This document shows, piece by piece, positions 7,712 to 15,929 of a DNA stretch of 64,000 nt. The notes below the pieces were generated by a model, which saw only the letters and a list, made by a program, of their open reading frames with translations, did not search any database and was not told the origin of the DNA. A program made the position numbers and the translations under genes. Each line of letters opens with the position of its first letter. The stretch's first letter is position 1. The stretch is from Silvimonas amylolytica (GTDB taxonomy: Bacteria; Pseudomonadota; Gammaproteobacteria; Burkholderiales; Chitinibacteraceae), in assembly GCF_014645555.1 (NCBI RefSeq), contig NZ_BMLY01000003.1:242598-306597 (forward strand), given 5' to 3'.

Positions 7712-8599
7712 CTAGTTGATTTTCTTCCAGTCCTGCGTGCGGGTATTAAAAAAACCGGACTCCCGATACGCCTGTTCGATCACGCCTTTGGCGCGCAATC
7801 TGGCGAGTCCTTTTTCCAGTGCGTCATACGTTTCTGCCCCGTGCGGCGCCAGGCGGCTGACGAAAAGATGGCGGCTGCCAGCCAGGCCAACTTTCACGTC
7901 CGGGATCGGTACCAGCGTGTAATCACCCAGTTTCAGCGACATATCCGGTGTAGGCTGGAACGGCGCCAGTAGCACATCGGCACGGCCTTTCTCGACCATG
8001 CCGACCATGGAATCCCAGCTTTGCGTTTGCAAAAGCTGTTTCAGCTTGAGGCTTTCCAGCGTGGCGACGTCCGGCTTCCAGCTATCTGCGACGACGGCAG
8101 TCAAACTGCGGACGTCTTCAATGCTACGGGCCGCCAAGGCCTTTTTGTTGTCGGGAGAGGTATACAAGCCGGCTTCAAATTCACCGGAGCGGATCAGCGG
8201 TGAGCTGATATAGACCTTGTCATCGATGGTTTTCAGATCGACTTGCCAGGCACTGTTGCCGCCCATCGTGGCATTACCGGAGAGAATTTCCTTCAGATAC
8301 CGCGTGTAGGAGTCGCTGTTGTTGTCCACTTTGACCAGTTTCACGGGCCGGGTCAGACCACCTTGGGACAGCGCCTGCTGGACCAGCACTAGCTCGACCA
8401 CATCGCGGCGCGAGCCCTCGCCACTGAAGTGCGTCAGCGTGAGCGGATTGCGTTTGCCGATAAAACGCTGATAATCGTTGTAGACATCTTGCTGCGTCAG
8501 AATAGTGATGGGCTCTACAGCCTGTGCAAAGCTGGAACCCAGCGTCAGAGCCGCAAAGGCGGCAAACACAAAACGGCGGCGGCTGGATATGAAAGACAT
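7712..8599 (-). CDS. Periplasmic solute-binding-protein-like protein
   Basis: A 295-aa exported protein with an N-terminal signal (MSFISSRRRFVFAAFAALTLGSSFAQA) and the overall pattern of a type 2 periplasmic binding protein (SBP family 3-like): ITILTQQDVYNDYQRF, GNATMGG, and a second lobe ending LRAKGVIEQAYRESGF. No transporter genes adjoin it in an operon, and it does not look like the missing haem-binding HmuT, so the ligand is unknown. ATG 8599 has GAGGAG about 12 nt upstream; an in-frame start at 8674 would add residues ahead of the signal peptide. Confidence 0.75.
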   Translation of the reverse strand: MSFISSRRRFVFAAFAALTLGSSFAQAVEPITILTQQDVYNDYQRFIGKRNPLTLTHFSGEGSRRDVVELVLVQQALSQGGLTRPVKLVKVDNNSDSYTRYLKEILSGNATMGGNSAWQVDLKTIDDKVYISSPLIRSGEFEAGLYTSPDNKKALAARSIEDVRSLTAVVADSWKPDVATLESLKLKQLLQTQSWDSMVGMVEKGRADVLLAPFQPTPDMSLKLGDYTLVPIPDVKVGLAGSRHLFVSRLAPHGAETYDALEKGLARLRAKGVIEQAYRESGFFNTRTQDWKKIN

Positions 8600-8783
8600 G
8601 CGGGCAGGCTCCTCTCTGTGATGGCCGCCCGTCATGGCAGGCTGGCTCAGTGATCGCGATCGTTGCAATCGCAAGCGCTTATCATGGCAAGCCCGTAAGA
8701 AAACGACAACAATCGCGCGTTAACCTGGCGCGAATCAAACAGTCAGAAAATGCCCACGTACTTTGTTTGATTGAGGCTGACTG

Positions 8784-8820
8784 ATAGGCAGTATCTATCA
8801 GCTACATGAACTTTCCCGAT
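8784..8820 (+). promoter_or_regulatory. OxyR-type binding site upstream of the peroxiredoxin
   Basis: ATAG-N7-CTAT-N7-ATGA-N7-CGAT matches the tetrameric OxyR consensus ATAG-N7-CTAT-N7-ATAG-N7-CTAT at 14 of 16 positions. It abuts the TTGACA -35 box at 8821, the geometry expected for an OxyR-activated promoter. Confidence 0.7.
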
Positions 8821-8850
8821 TTGACAGCCTGTTGCCCTGGCAACTATCGT
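8821..8850 (+). promoter_or_regulatory. promoter of the peroxiredoxin gene
   Basis: A perfect TTGACA at 8821-8826 is followed 18 nt later by TATCGT (or CTATCG with 17 nt spacing). The predicted start lies about 35 nt before the ribosome binding site, and the OxyR-like site lies directly upstream. Confidence 0.6.
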
Positions 8851-8889
8851 CAGCGGGTTCACGCAACAGACCATTTAAAGGAGATTCTC

Positions 8890-9492
8890 ATGGCCGTTCT
8901 CGTTGGCAAGGCAGCACCCGACTTTACCGCAGCCGCAGTGCTGGGCACAGGCGAAATCGTCGATAGCTACAACCTGAAAGAAGCGACCAAGGGCAAGTAC
9001 ACCCTGGTGTTCTTCTACCCGCTGGACTTCACCTTCGTCTGCCCGTCCGAACTGATCGCGTTCGACCACCGCCTGAACGAATTCAAGTCCCGCAATGTGG
9101 AAGTGATCGGTGTGTCCATCGACAGCCAGTTCACCCACAACGCATGGCGTAACACCCCGGTGGACAAGGGCGGTATTGGCCCGGTTGGTTACACCCTGGT
9201 GGCCGACACCAAGCACGAAATCGCCAAGGCCTACGACGTTGAGTCCGCTGATGGCGTGGCTTTCCGTGGCACATTCCTGATCGACCGCGAAGGCGTTGTG
9301 CGTCACCAGTATGTGAACGACCTGCCGCTGGGCCGTAACGTGGACGAGTACATCCGTCTGGTTGATGCGCTGCAATTCACTGAAGAACACGGCGAAGTTT
9401 GCCCGGCTGGCTGGAACAAGGGCCAGGCAGGTATGAAGGCTGACCCGAAGGGCGTGGCCGATTATCTGGCTTCTCACGCTGCTTCGCTGTAA
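8890..9492 (+). CDS. ahpC: Typical 2-Cys peroxiredoxin
   Basis: A 200-aa AhpC/TSA-family peroxidase that reduces H2O2 and organic hydroperoxides in the cytoplasm. The peroxidatic cysteine is Cys51 in FYPLDFTFVCPSEL and the resolving cysteine is Cys171 in GEVCPAGWNKG. Length and motifs fit the typical 2-Cys (Prx1/AhpC) class. AAAGGAG lies about 7 nt before ATG 8890; the in-frame ATG at 8806 lies inside the OxyR-like site and upstream of the predicted promoter, so it is rejected. No ahpF follows, so electrons may come from the thioredoxin system. The symbol is used in the broad family sense. Confidence 0.92.
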   Translation: MAVLVGKAAPDFTAAAVLGTGEIVDSYNLKEATKGKYTLVFFYPLDFTFVCPSELIAFDHRLNEFKSRNVEVIGVSIDSQFTHNAWRNTPVDKGGIGPVGYTLVADTKHEIAKAYDVESADGVAFRGTFLIDREGVVRHQYVNDLPLGRNVDEYIRLVDALQFTEEHGEVCPAGWNKGQAGMKADPKGVADYLASHAASL

Positions 9493-9515
9493 CCACAGGT
9501 CCGGTTACAACATGC

Positions 9516-9566
9516 GACGGCGGCTTTGCTGCCGTCGTCCACGGCGCCGCATTGCGGCGCCTTTTT
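9516..9566 (+). terminator. double hairpin terminator after the peroxiredoxin
   Basis: A CGACGGC/GCCGTCG hairpin at 9516-9538 is followed by a GGCGCCGC/GCGGCGCC hairpin and T5 at 9543-9566. The second one is a good intrinsic terminator. The remaining sequence to 9786 shows no convincing gene. Confidence 0.75.
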
Positions 9567-9786
9567 ATTTTCCAGAGTGCTGCCATGGCGTAATCCCCTT
9601 CGTGACCCAGTTGGCGCAAATACCATCCTTGCCAACCGGAACGCGGTCAAAGACCTGCGTGAATGCGGATCGCCCCCCGGCAAACCCGCCCCGAATCACC
9701 TGAACCGGATACGACAGTTGCATTTGTGAGCATAGAGCCCATGTCGTGATCCTGCCCGGCATTCTGTCAGGCGGGAGAGATCGGCC

Positions 9787-11079
9787 TCAGCCGCCGTGCC
9801 GTGGTTTGCCGTTGGCCGCTTCGATGACGGTGGTGGTATCGCTGTCGTTCAGCGTCTTCAAAAACGCGATGACGTCGTTAATCTGCTGATCATTCCAGGC
9901 GGGTTTACCGCCACGCTTGCGGGTCAATGGTTCGTCATTGGTGTCGACATTGCCGCGCAGATCAGCGGGTAGATCATCAAACTTCACCACCTTGCCGTTT
10001 TTCACCGGATACCAGCGTTGCGGATGGGTGTCGCGTTGCACATAAAACTGCAGCGCGGTTTTCAGATCGCGATAGCGCCCGTTGTGAAAGAACGAACCGC
10101 GTGTCGCCACGTTGCGCAACGTGGGCGTACGGAACATGCCACAGTAGGTTTTTTCTTTGGCCTGGTCTTGGCGTAGCGGGCCGCACAAGCCCATATCAAA
10201 GAAATGGGGGTTCTTGTTGGCCGCCAGTTCACTGTTGCGTGGTACGCCCAGTACTTCGAACTGGTAGTCGGTAAACAGCGGGTGCGCGCCGTTGGCGCCC
10301 TTTGCATCAAAATGGCAAGACGCACAGTTGCCGCTCTTGGGATCATCGAACAACTGCTTGCCGCGCAGTTCTTGTGCAGTCAGTTGGGCTTTGCCATCCA
10401 TCCATGCATCGAACTTGCTGCTATAGGGGTGAAAAGCCTGGTCTTCCAGTTGGTATTGCGCCAGCGCGATGCCCGCGTAGTGCAGTGCGTCCTTGTCGCT
10501 GGCCAGAATCTTGTCGCCAAACACGCGGCGGAAGGCCTCGGCGTTCGGGCTCTTGCGCAGTCGGTTGGCAAAATCGGTGTCGGAGCCATTGGCCATTTCA
10601 TCTGCATTCAACAGCGGAAAGGCGGCCTGGTCTTCCAGCTTGTCAAAGCGGCCGTCCCACGTCAAACCACCGGTCGGAGGCAGTTCTTGAGCTTCCAGTC
10701 GTTCCAGCAGCGCTGAGGGCTGCTCGACGTGCCAGCGCGGCATGCGGTTGAGCGTGTAGCGCAGTGATGGCGCCGCCCGCAGGCCCTGGTGCTTCATGTC
10801 CGGGCCACCCAGTTGTGTTGCCAGATTGTTGGCAGGTGCAAAGGCGTGCGCCGGATCATGGCAGGTGGCGCAGGCCATCTGGCCAGAGGCAGACAAACCC
10901 CGATCGAAAAACAGCGCGCGGCCCAGGTCAGCCGCACCTGGCCAGGTTTGAGCTTTGGCGGGGGGATGCGCCCCGGAAGGCGTGGTCGCAGGTGTAGCGG
11001 CATGCACCCACAGGATGGTGCTGCCAATTACGGCGGTGGCAAACAGACTTGTGACAAGACGGCGGGAATGGATATACAT
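9787..11079 (-). CDS. Di-haem cytochrome c peroxidase-like protein
   Basis: A 430-aa exported protein of the bacterial di-haem peroxidase (CCP/MauG) family. After an N-terminal signal-anchor (residues about 8-28) it has two haem c attachment sites, CATCH in ASGQMACATCHDPAHAF and CASCH in DPKSGNCASCHFDAKG, followed by FRTPTLRNVATRGSFFHNGRY, the typical segment of this family. It would act in the periplasm, reducing H2O2 or oxidising a partner protein. It lies downstream of, but is separated by a terminator from, the phosphoesterase gene on the same strand. ATG 11079 lacks an obvious ribosome binding site. Confidence 0.88.
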   Translation of the reverse strand: MYIHSRRLVTSLFATAVIGSTILWVHAATPATTPSGAHPPAKAQTWPGAADLGRALFFDRGLSASGQMACATCHDPAHAFAPANNLATQLGGPDMKHQGLRAAPSLRYTLNRMPRWHVEQPSALLERLEAQELPPTGGLTWDGRFDKLEDQAAFPLLNADEMANGSDTDFANRLRKSPNAEAFRRVFGDKILASDKDALHYAGIALAQYQLEDQAFHPYSSKFDAWMDGKAQLTAQELRGKQLFDDPKSGNCASCHFDAKGANGAHPLFTDYQFEVLGVPRNSELAANKNPHFFDMGLCGPLRQDQAKEKTYCGMFRTPTLRNVATRGSFFHNGRYRDLKTALQFYVQRDTHPQRWYPVKNGKVVKFDDLPADLRGNVDTNDEPLTRKRGGKPAWNDQQINDVIAFLKTLNDSDTTTVIEAANGKPRHGG

Positions 11080-11156
11080 GGTTGCGGGTCAATCTGGGAA
11101 AGTAGCCGCAGCCATGGCCGCGGAGGTTGCCGGCAAAACCGGCCTGAACAAGCGAC

Positions 11157-11189
11157 AAAACCCGGCAGGCGCAAACCTGCCGGGTTTTT
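11157..11189. terminator. bidirectional terminator after the phosphoesterase gene
   Basis: CCCGGCAGG, a 6-nt loop, CCTGCCGGG flanked by A-run and T-run. On the minus strand it lies just past the stop of 11198-12490. Confidence 0.8.
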
Positions 11190-11197
11190 CCAAACGG

Positions 11198-12490
11198 TTA
11201 GTGCAGGTTGTTGAAGATGTCTGAACCAAACGGCGTCAGACCATCTTGCCCGGCATAACCCAAGTGGCTCAGATTGAAGATGTCCTCAATACTGCGCAGC
11301 ATGGAATAGTGGTTGTAACCCGTAGTGCTCACCGTGCCGCCCTTGATGAACGGTGACAGCATTACGGCGCCGGTACGATCACCGCCGTAGCTGGTGTACT
11401 GCAGCGCCATGTTGCTCCAGGTATGGCCACCGTAGGTTACAGCGCCAAAATTCTGGATCTGCGGATAAGTGCCAAGGTTTGGACCCGGCTTTTGACCGCA
11501 GCAACTGTCACCGTTGTAAACGATGGTCAGCGTGTTGGCGGTCATGTCAGGCACAGAACTGGTTGCGCTGCTTTCGTCAAAGTTGATGATCAACAAGCCA
11601 TCTTGCTGGAAGGCAGGCGAGGCCATAATGAGCGGCACCCACTTCCTCAGGAAAGTATCGACCGAGCTCAAGCCGCCAGGCTCATTAGTGACGCAGTTGG
11701 TGTCGTGACCGTCGTTACACAGGTTAGGCGTGATGAAGTTGAAGTTGGCCGTGGTGCTGACCGACTTCAGATCGTTTTCCAGTTGCGCCAGTTCGGTCAC
11801 ATTGGTGCCGCAATCGGCAGAGTCGATGATCGAATGGAAATACGCAAACGGGTTGTGGCGGGTGGCGTACTGGTCACCGTTCGGAACGGCAGAACTTGGG
11901 GATTCCGGGCTTTGCGTCATGTCTTGCGTGCCGATGACGGGATGGCCGCATGTGGCCGCTTCACGGGCCGGGTCAAAGCCCATGTCTTCCATGTAGCCGT
12001 GCCAGGTCAGGCCGGCGGCCTTGAGTTGGTCCGGCAGGGTCTTGACGGTCGACGGGTAGACGCAACCACGGCCAATGGCCTGACCGTCGCTATCGGTACC
12101 GGTCTGCACGAACTCGCTGAACGTCTGGCAATCCATGTTGGTATCCGGGTTGCCGGACTGGCCGGAAATCATCGCAATGTAGTTATCCAGGCTGACGTGG
12201 CCCGTGCCGAAATACTGTTGCAGCAGTGCGCCCTGGGCTGGCAGGTCCTGCGCCAGATACTTCGATGTGGGGGTGGCCGAGAAAGTCGTGGTGTAGTTCT
12301 CATTCTCCAGGGTCAGCACCCAAACGTGGCGGATGCTGTGGATGGACGGGGCTGCGGTCGGCGTTGGTGTTGCAGTTGGTGCAGAGACAGTGGCGTTACC
12401 GTCGCTGCTGCTGTTACAGCCCACCATGGCTCCCATCACGATGGCCGAGCCGAGCAAGCCGGCCAGCCACTTGTTCCATGTTGTTTTCAT
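11198..12490 (-). CDS. Acid phosphatase-like phosphoesterase lipoprotein
   Basis: A 430-aa lipoprotein (lipobox MGAMVGC with Cys25) with a Ser/Thr/Pro-rich linker (APTATPTPTAAPS) and a phosphoesterase-family domain related to AcpA acid phosphatases and phospholipases C. Typical segments are HVWVLTLENENY near the start, GHVSLDNYIAMISG, LLIINFDES and GAVMLSPFIKGGTVSTTGYNHYSMLRSIEDIFNL in partial form. It probably hydrolyses phosphate esters at the outer membrane or cell surface. AGGAAAG lies just before the ATG. It is divergent from a TetR-family gene with a palindrome in between, so it may be that regulator's target. Confidence 0.85.
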   Translation of the reverse strand: MKTTWNKWLAGLLGSAIVMGAMVGCNSSSDGNATVSAPTATPTPTAAPSIHSIRHVWVLTLENENYTTTFSATPTSKYLAQDLPAQGALLQQYFGTGHVSLDNYIAMISGQSGNPDTNMDCQTFSEFVQTGTDSDGQAIGRGCVYPSTVKTLPDQLKAAGLTWHGYMEDMGFDPAREAATCGHPVIGTQDMTQSPESPSSAVPNGDQYATRHNPFAYFHSIIDSADCGTNVTELAQLENDLKSVSTTANFNFITPNLCNDGHDTNCVTNEPGGLSSVDTFLRKWVPLIMASPAFQQDGLLIINFDESSATSSVPDMTANTLTIVYNGDSCCGQKPGPNLGTYPQIQNFGAVTYGGHTWSNMALQYTSYGGDRTGAVMLSPFIKGGTVSTTGYNHYSMLRSIEDIFNLSHLGYAGQDGLTPFGSDIFNNLH

Positions 12491-12558
12491 TGTCTTTCCT
12501 GATTGTTATTGAGGCGGCAAATGTCCCATCCGGAATGGTTTTTGCCGCATGCATGAAA

Positions 12559-12572
12559 ACATACAAGTATGT
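12559..12572. promoter_or_regulatory. candidate TetR-family operator
   Basis: ACATAC-AA-GTATGT is a perfect 6-bp inverted repeat in the 129-bp gap between the divergent phosphoesterase and TetR genes, the expected place for an autoregulatory operator. Confidence 0.4.
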
Positions 12573-12619
12573 ATTTTTTGTTAAGTGGCAAATTCATGAC
12601 GCCTGGATAGAATGGCGAA

Positions 12620-13216
12620 ATGCAAAACCAGTCACGTTCCAGTGCTACACGGCAGTTGCTGCTTGATGCGACACGCAAACTATTGATCGAACAGGGGTAT
12701 GCCCGGTTGGGCGAGGCACGCGTGTGCGAGGCTGCCGGCGTAACGCGAGGGGCTTTGCGCTACCACTTTCCCGAGGGTTTGCTGGATCTTTTGCCCGTAT
12801 TGCTGGCCGATATTGTTGACATTGAAGTGGCCAAGATCGACTCCACCGGGGTGACCAACCCGCGCGAACGGATCTACCTGGGTTTGTTCGCGTTTGCTGG
12901 CGGCCACACCCAGACCGACTCGCTGGCGCTGCTGGAACTCTGGATGGCAGCGCGGGGCGATAGCCGCCTGGGCGAACGCCTCAATCCCATCCTGCACAAG
13001 ATGGACGAGCGTATTTTCCGCATGGAGCCCGGCCAGGAACTAGAGCCGGACCTGCTGGCTTGCCGCCTTTTACTGCATGGCGCCAGCCTGCATATTTTCA
13101 GCGGGGATTTCGACCGCGCCAAACTGGCTGCGGCCATGCAATGGGTCATGACCAAATGGCCGTTACCGGAAGGCCTGCGCGAACATTTCGCCCGTAAACC
13201 GGGCGAACTGGCCTAG
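12620..13216 (+). CDS. TetR-family transcriptional regulator
   Basis: A 198-aa protein with a clear N-terminal TetR helix-turn-helix (residues about 10-55, TRKLLIEQGYARLGEARVCEAAGVTRGALRYHF) and a C-terminal ligand/dimer domain. It is transcribed away from the phosphoesterase lipoprotein gene, and a perfect palindrome in the shared region suggests autoregulation and control of that neighbour. The ligand cannot be read from the sequence. The ribosome binding site is weak. Confidence 0.85.
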   Translation: MQNQSRSSATRQLLLDATRKLLIEQGYARLGEARVCEAAGVTRGALRYHFPEGLLDLLPVLLADIVDIEVAKIDSTGVTNPRERIYLGLFAFAGGHTQTDSLALLELWMAARGDSRLGERLNPILHKMDERIFRMEPGQELEPDLLACRLLLHGASLHIFSGDFDRAKLAAAMQWVMTKWPLPEGLREHFARKPGELA

Positions 13217-13219
13217 GGT

Positions 13220-13951
13220 TCAGACCTGGCGGTGCCGCGTCGGGCGGAAATACCCGGTATCCGCGTAGAAGGCATCATCTTGCTGCGGCCACCAGCCTGG
13301 CACGCCAAGATAAGGTAAGGGCGGCAACTGGCGCGGCGTTTGCAGTTCATCGGCGTCAATGCGCTGTGCCAGATGCGCATCCAGCCACGCCCAGCGTGCC
13401 TCTGCGGGCAAATTGAACCAGTCTGGCGTGACCTCCACCGGCCAACATTTGCCGGTCAGGCCTGGGAAGGGGTCGAGGAGTGCTTCCAGATTGGCATGGC
13501 CAAAGCAGACCGCTTCAATCCGGTTTCCCCATTGCTCTTTATGCGTGACAAACAGATCGCGCCACGCATGCTGACGCAGCATGTCGATCAGTGCTGGATC
13601 ACTGTACGGCACAATCAAACCACATTCATCGAACAAGGTCGCAGCATCTCTGACCGGGCCGCGTTGCCCTTGGGCGGATGGTTGACCCATTTGCCGACAG
13701 TGCAAGGCGTTGAGCGCGGCTTTGATCAGTGGAAAGCGCAACCAGATCAACGCATTGAACAGGTCGTGCCAGTTTTCGGTACGCGTTGCCACGCGACCAC
13801 GCAGGTGGATTTCGGTTTCGTAGTAATCGGTGAGTGAATCTGAAGGTACAAAACGCACTGGCTGGCCGGACCGGGTTGCCGGGCGATCGGGCAGGGCATC
13901 CCAGGCTGCGTGATCCGGGAATGCCGTAAATGCCGTGAGCCAACGTTGCAC
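13220..13951 (-). CDS. DUF3025 family protein
   Basis: A protein of at least 243 aa with the DUF3025 signature YYETEIHLRGRVATRTENWHDLFNALIWLRFPLIKAALN in partial form (residues about 43-83). Function is unknown; no signal peptide or membrane segment. GTG 13951 is the first standard start, but the frame stays open upstream and reads HPQFTHAALAPVQRWL, which resembles the family's usual N terminus. A CTG at 14026-14024 overlaps the stop of the upstream gene and might be the true start. It is probably cotranscribed with the small secreted protein upstream. Confidence 0.82.
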   Translation of the reverse strand: MQRWLTAFTAFPDHAAWDALPDRPATRSGQPVRFVPSDSLTDYYETEIHLRGRVATRTENWHDLFNALIWLRFPLIKAALNALHCRQMGQPSAQGQRGPVRDAATLFDECGLIVPYSDPALIDMLRQHAWRDLFVTHKEQWGNRIEAVCFGHANLEALLDPFPGLTGKCWPVEVTPDWFNLPAEARWAWLDAHLAQRIDADELQTPRQLPPLPYLGVPGWWPQQDDAFYADTGYFRPTRHRQV

Positions 13952-14022
13952 TGGCGCCAGGGCGGCATGCGTGAATTGCGGGTGCGGCCAGCAGGGTGCC
14001 AGCGCGCCAGTGGTGGCGCGGG

Positions 14023-14511
14023 TCAGGGGAGTCTTCCCATGTCGAGACGGCCTTCGGCCAACGTGCTGCTGCCATCTGCGGCCAGGGCTCTTACGGTCAG
14101 ATAGTAGTGATTGCCCTTCACGCAGGGAGCGCTATAAATACTGCCGTCCCGCGCGCCCAAAGATTTGAGCCCGGCGGGCAGTGGCCCCTGGGCCGGCACA
14201 CTGGGGATTTGCGCACTGGCGGCACCTTTGACGGTGGCATATAGCAACCGACCCATGCCACCGTTATCCAGCCCGTTACGTTCTGAAAACGCGACCTGCA
14301 AGAAGGCGGTACCGGCAGGGACATCAAACACATTGAGGCCCGGCGTGGCCGCAGAGCCACCCAGTTTGGCGCATTGCTGGCCAGATGGCACGCTAGCGCC
14401 GTTCCACAGCGGGCTGGTAAAACGCAACGTGAGTGCACCCGTATCCGCATGCGCAAGGGGCAAGACGGCACAAGTCGCGACAAACAGCAGCGTGATGATC
14501 CGTGTTTTCAT
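14023..14511 (-). CDS. Small secreted protein, distantly PEBP-like
   Basis: A 162-aa exported protein with a signal peptide (MKTRIITLLFVATCAVLPLAHA). The mature part (LTLRFTSPLWNGASVP, FDVPAGTAFLQVAFSERN, GMGRLLYATVKG) vaguely recalls the phosphatidylethanolamine-binding/YbhB fold, but conserved ligand residues are not obvious; treat it as a hypothetical. Two cysteines (in QQCAKL and APCVKG) could form a disulphide in the periplasm. ATG 14511 is chosen over 14544 because it places the basic residues directly before the hydrophobic core. It lies immediately upstream of the DUF3025 gene. Confidence 0.6.
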   Translation of the reverse strand: MKTRIITLLFVATCAVLPLAHADTGALTLRFTSPLWNGASVPSGQQCAKLGGSAATPGLNVFDVPAGTAFLQVAFSERNGLDNGGMGRLLYATVKGAASAQIPSVPAQGPLPAGLKSLGARDGSIYSAPCVKGNHYYLTVRALAADGSSTLAEGRLDMGRLP

Positions 14512-14645
14512 GATCCAGATGGCATCCTTTGCAAGGGCAACCATTCTAGCCCAATGCCAAAATGCGGGAAGGGCACCATGTCACACGGTCGTGGCCTCCG
14601 TATAATGGGGCTCACACGCTTACCGTGACTACTAACAAGACGCTC

Positions 14646-15797
14646 ATGTCCGCGCATGTGATCTCCCCGCCGCAAAGCGGCACCAGCCCGCAAACCTGGT
14701 ATGACTCGGTCCGTCATCAGCCCGGCTTTATTGAAGACGCTGCTCAGGCTACGGCGATTGGCCGACTGGAACAGTTGTATCAAGAGTTGGTTGAGTTCAA
14801 ACGCAAGCGTCACCGCCTGTTTGGCAAGACCTTGCTGCCACAGCCGCAAATACCGCGCGGCGTTTGGTTCTGGGGTGGGGTCGGGCGGGGTAAAAGTTTC
14901 TTGATGGACGCCTTCTTTGCCGGGTTGCCCTACACCCGCAAAAAGCGCATCCACTTTCACCAGTTCATGCAGGACGTCCAGCGTGAGCTGGCCACGCTGA
15001 AGAGCGAGACCGATCCACTGGTCAAAGTGGCTGAAAAAATTGCCCGTAACGTGCGCGTGCTGTGTTTTGACGAGTTTCATGTCTCTGATATCGCCGATGC
15101 CATGATCCTGGGGCGACTGCTGGAGAATTTGTTCCAGCGCGGCGTGGTGCTGATCGCCACCTCCAACTATCCCCCGGATGGCCTTTACCCCAACGGCCTG
15201 CAGCGTATCAATTTCCTGCCGACCATTGAACTCATCAAAAAACAGCTTGAAGTGTTCAATCTGGATGGTGGCCAGGACCACCGCTTGCGCGCGTTGTCTG
15301 CGGCGCGCACTTACATCTGCCCGGTTTGCGCCGAGGTGGATACCGAACTGGATACCTTGTTCACGCAGGTCGCTACGGGGCCGGATCAGGCTAAAACCAT
15401 CTCGGTGGCGGGGCGTAACATCAGTTGTCGTCGGCGGGCACCGGGTGTGGTCTGGTTTGATTTCTTCAAGATTTGTGGGGACCAGCGGGGCCAGGCCGAT
15501 TATCTGGACATCGCCCGCATGTATCACACCGTGATTGTCAGTGGCATTCCAGCGCTGGAGTCCCGTCAGGCGTCAGAGGCTCGTCGTTTTACGTGGCTGG
15601 TGGATGTGTTCTACGACCATCGCGTCAAACTGATCATTTCTGCGGATGTGGCCGCCGAGCAACTTTATGTGGATGGTGTGCAGTCCAGCGAATTTTTCCG
15701 CACGGTCAGCCGGCTGACCGAAATGCAGACCCTGGAATATCTTGCGTTACCCCATCAGCCGATTCTGGAATCCCTGGCCGGTTTGGTAGAGACCTGA
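14646..15797 (+). CDS. zapE: Cell division ATPase ZapE (AFG1 family)
   Basis: A 383-aa AFG1/LACE1-family P-loop ATPase. Walker A is GGVGRGKS (residues 77-84), Walker B is VLCFDEFHVSD, and the sensor region is VVLIATSNYPPDGLYPNGLQR. In E. coli ZapE modulates FtsZ-ring stability under stress. ATG 14646 gives the usual family N terminus. An unusual CPVC pair occurs in ARTYICPVCAEVDTELDTLF, a region where relatives normally have a Pro-containing motif without cysteines. It is monocistronic, ending at the terminator near 15867. Confidence 0.92.
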   Translation: MSAHVISPPQSGTSPQTWYDSVRHQPGFIEDAAQATAIGRLEQLYQELVEFKRKRHRLFGKTLLPQPQIPRGVWFWGGVGRGKSFLMDAFFAGLPYTRKKRIHFHQFMQDVQRELATLKSETDPLVKVAEKIARNVRVLCFDEFHVSDIADAMILGRLLENLFQRGVVLIATSNYPPDGLYPNGLQRINFLPTIELIKKQLEVFNLDGGQDHRLRALSAARTYICPVCAEVDTELDTLFTQVATGPDQAKTISVAGRNISCRRRAPGVVWFDFFKICGDQRGQADYLDIARMYHTVIVSGIPALESRQASEARRFTWLVDVFYDHRVKLIISADVAAEQLYVDGVQSSEFFRTVSRLTEMQTLEYLALPHQPILESLAGLVET

Positions 15798-15866
15798 AAT
15801 CGACTACACAACACTGCTAGCCCTGACAGGGGACCGGTTGTCGATTCGCCACAAAACAGTGCAAAC

Positions 15867-15892
15867 AAAAAGCCCCGCAATGCGGGGCTTTT
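15867..15892. terminator. bidirectional terminator between zapE and phaP
   Basis: AGCCCCGCA/TGCGGGGCT with flanking A and T runs serves the two converging genes. Confidence 0.85.
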
Positions 15893-15929
15893 GTATTTCT
15901 GGCAAATACTTGCCGCGTCAAACAAATGC

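Noticed and set aside
9565-9762. 65-codon minus-strand frame downstream of the peroxiredoxin (GFAGGRSAFTQVFDRVPVGKDG)
   Set aside because: It looks somewhat coherent but has no ribosome binding site, overlaps a terminator and matches no family I know; it may be a gene remnant or repeat.
11423-12502. 359-codon plus-strand frame opposite the phosphoesterase gene
   Set aside because: Shadow frame: the minus-strand gene has a lipobox, family motifs and a terminator.
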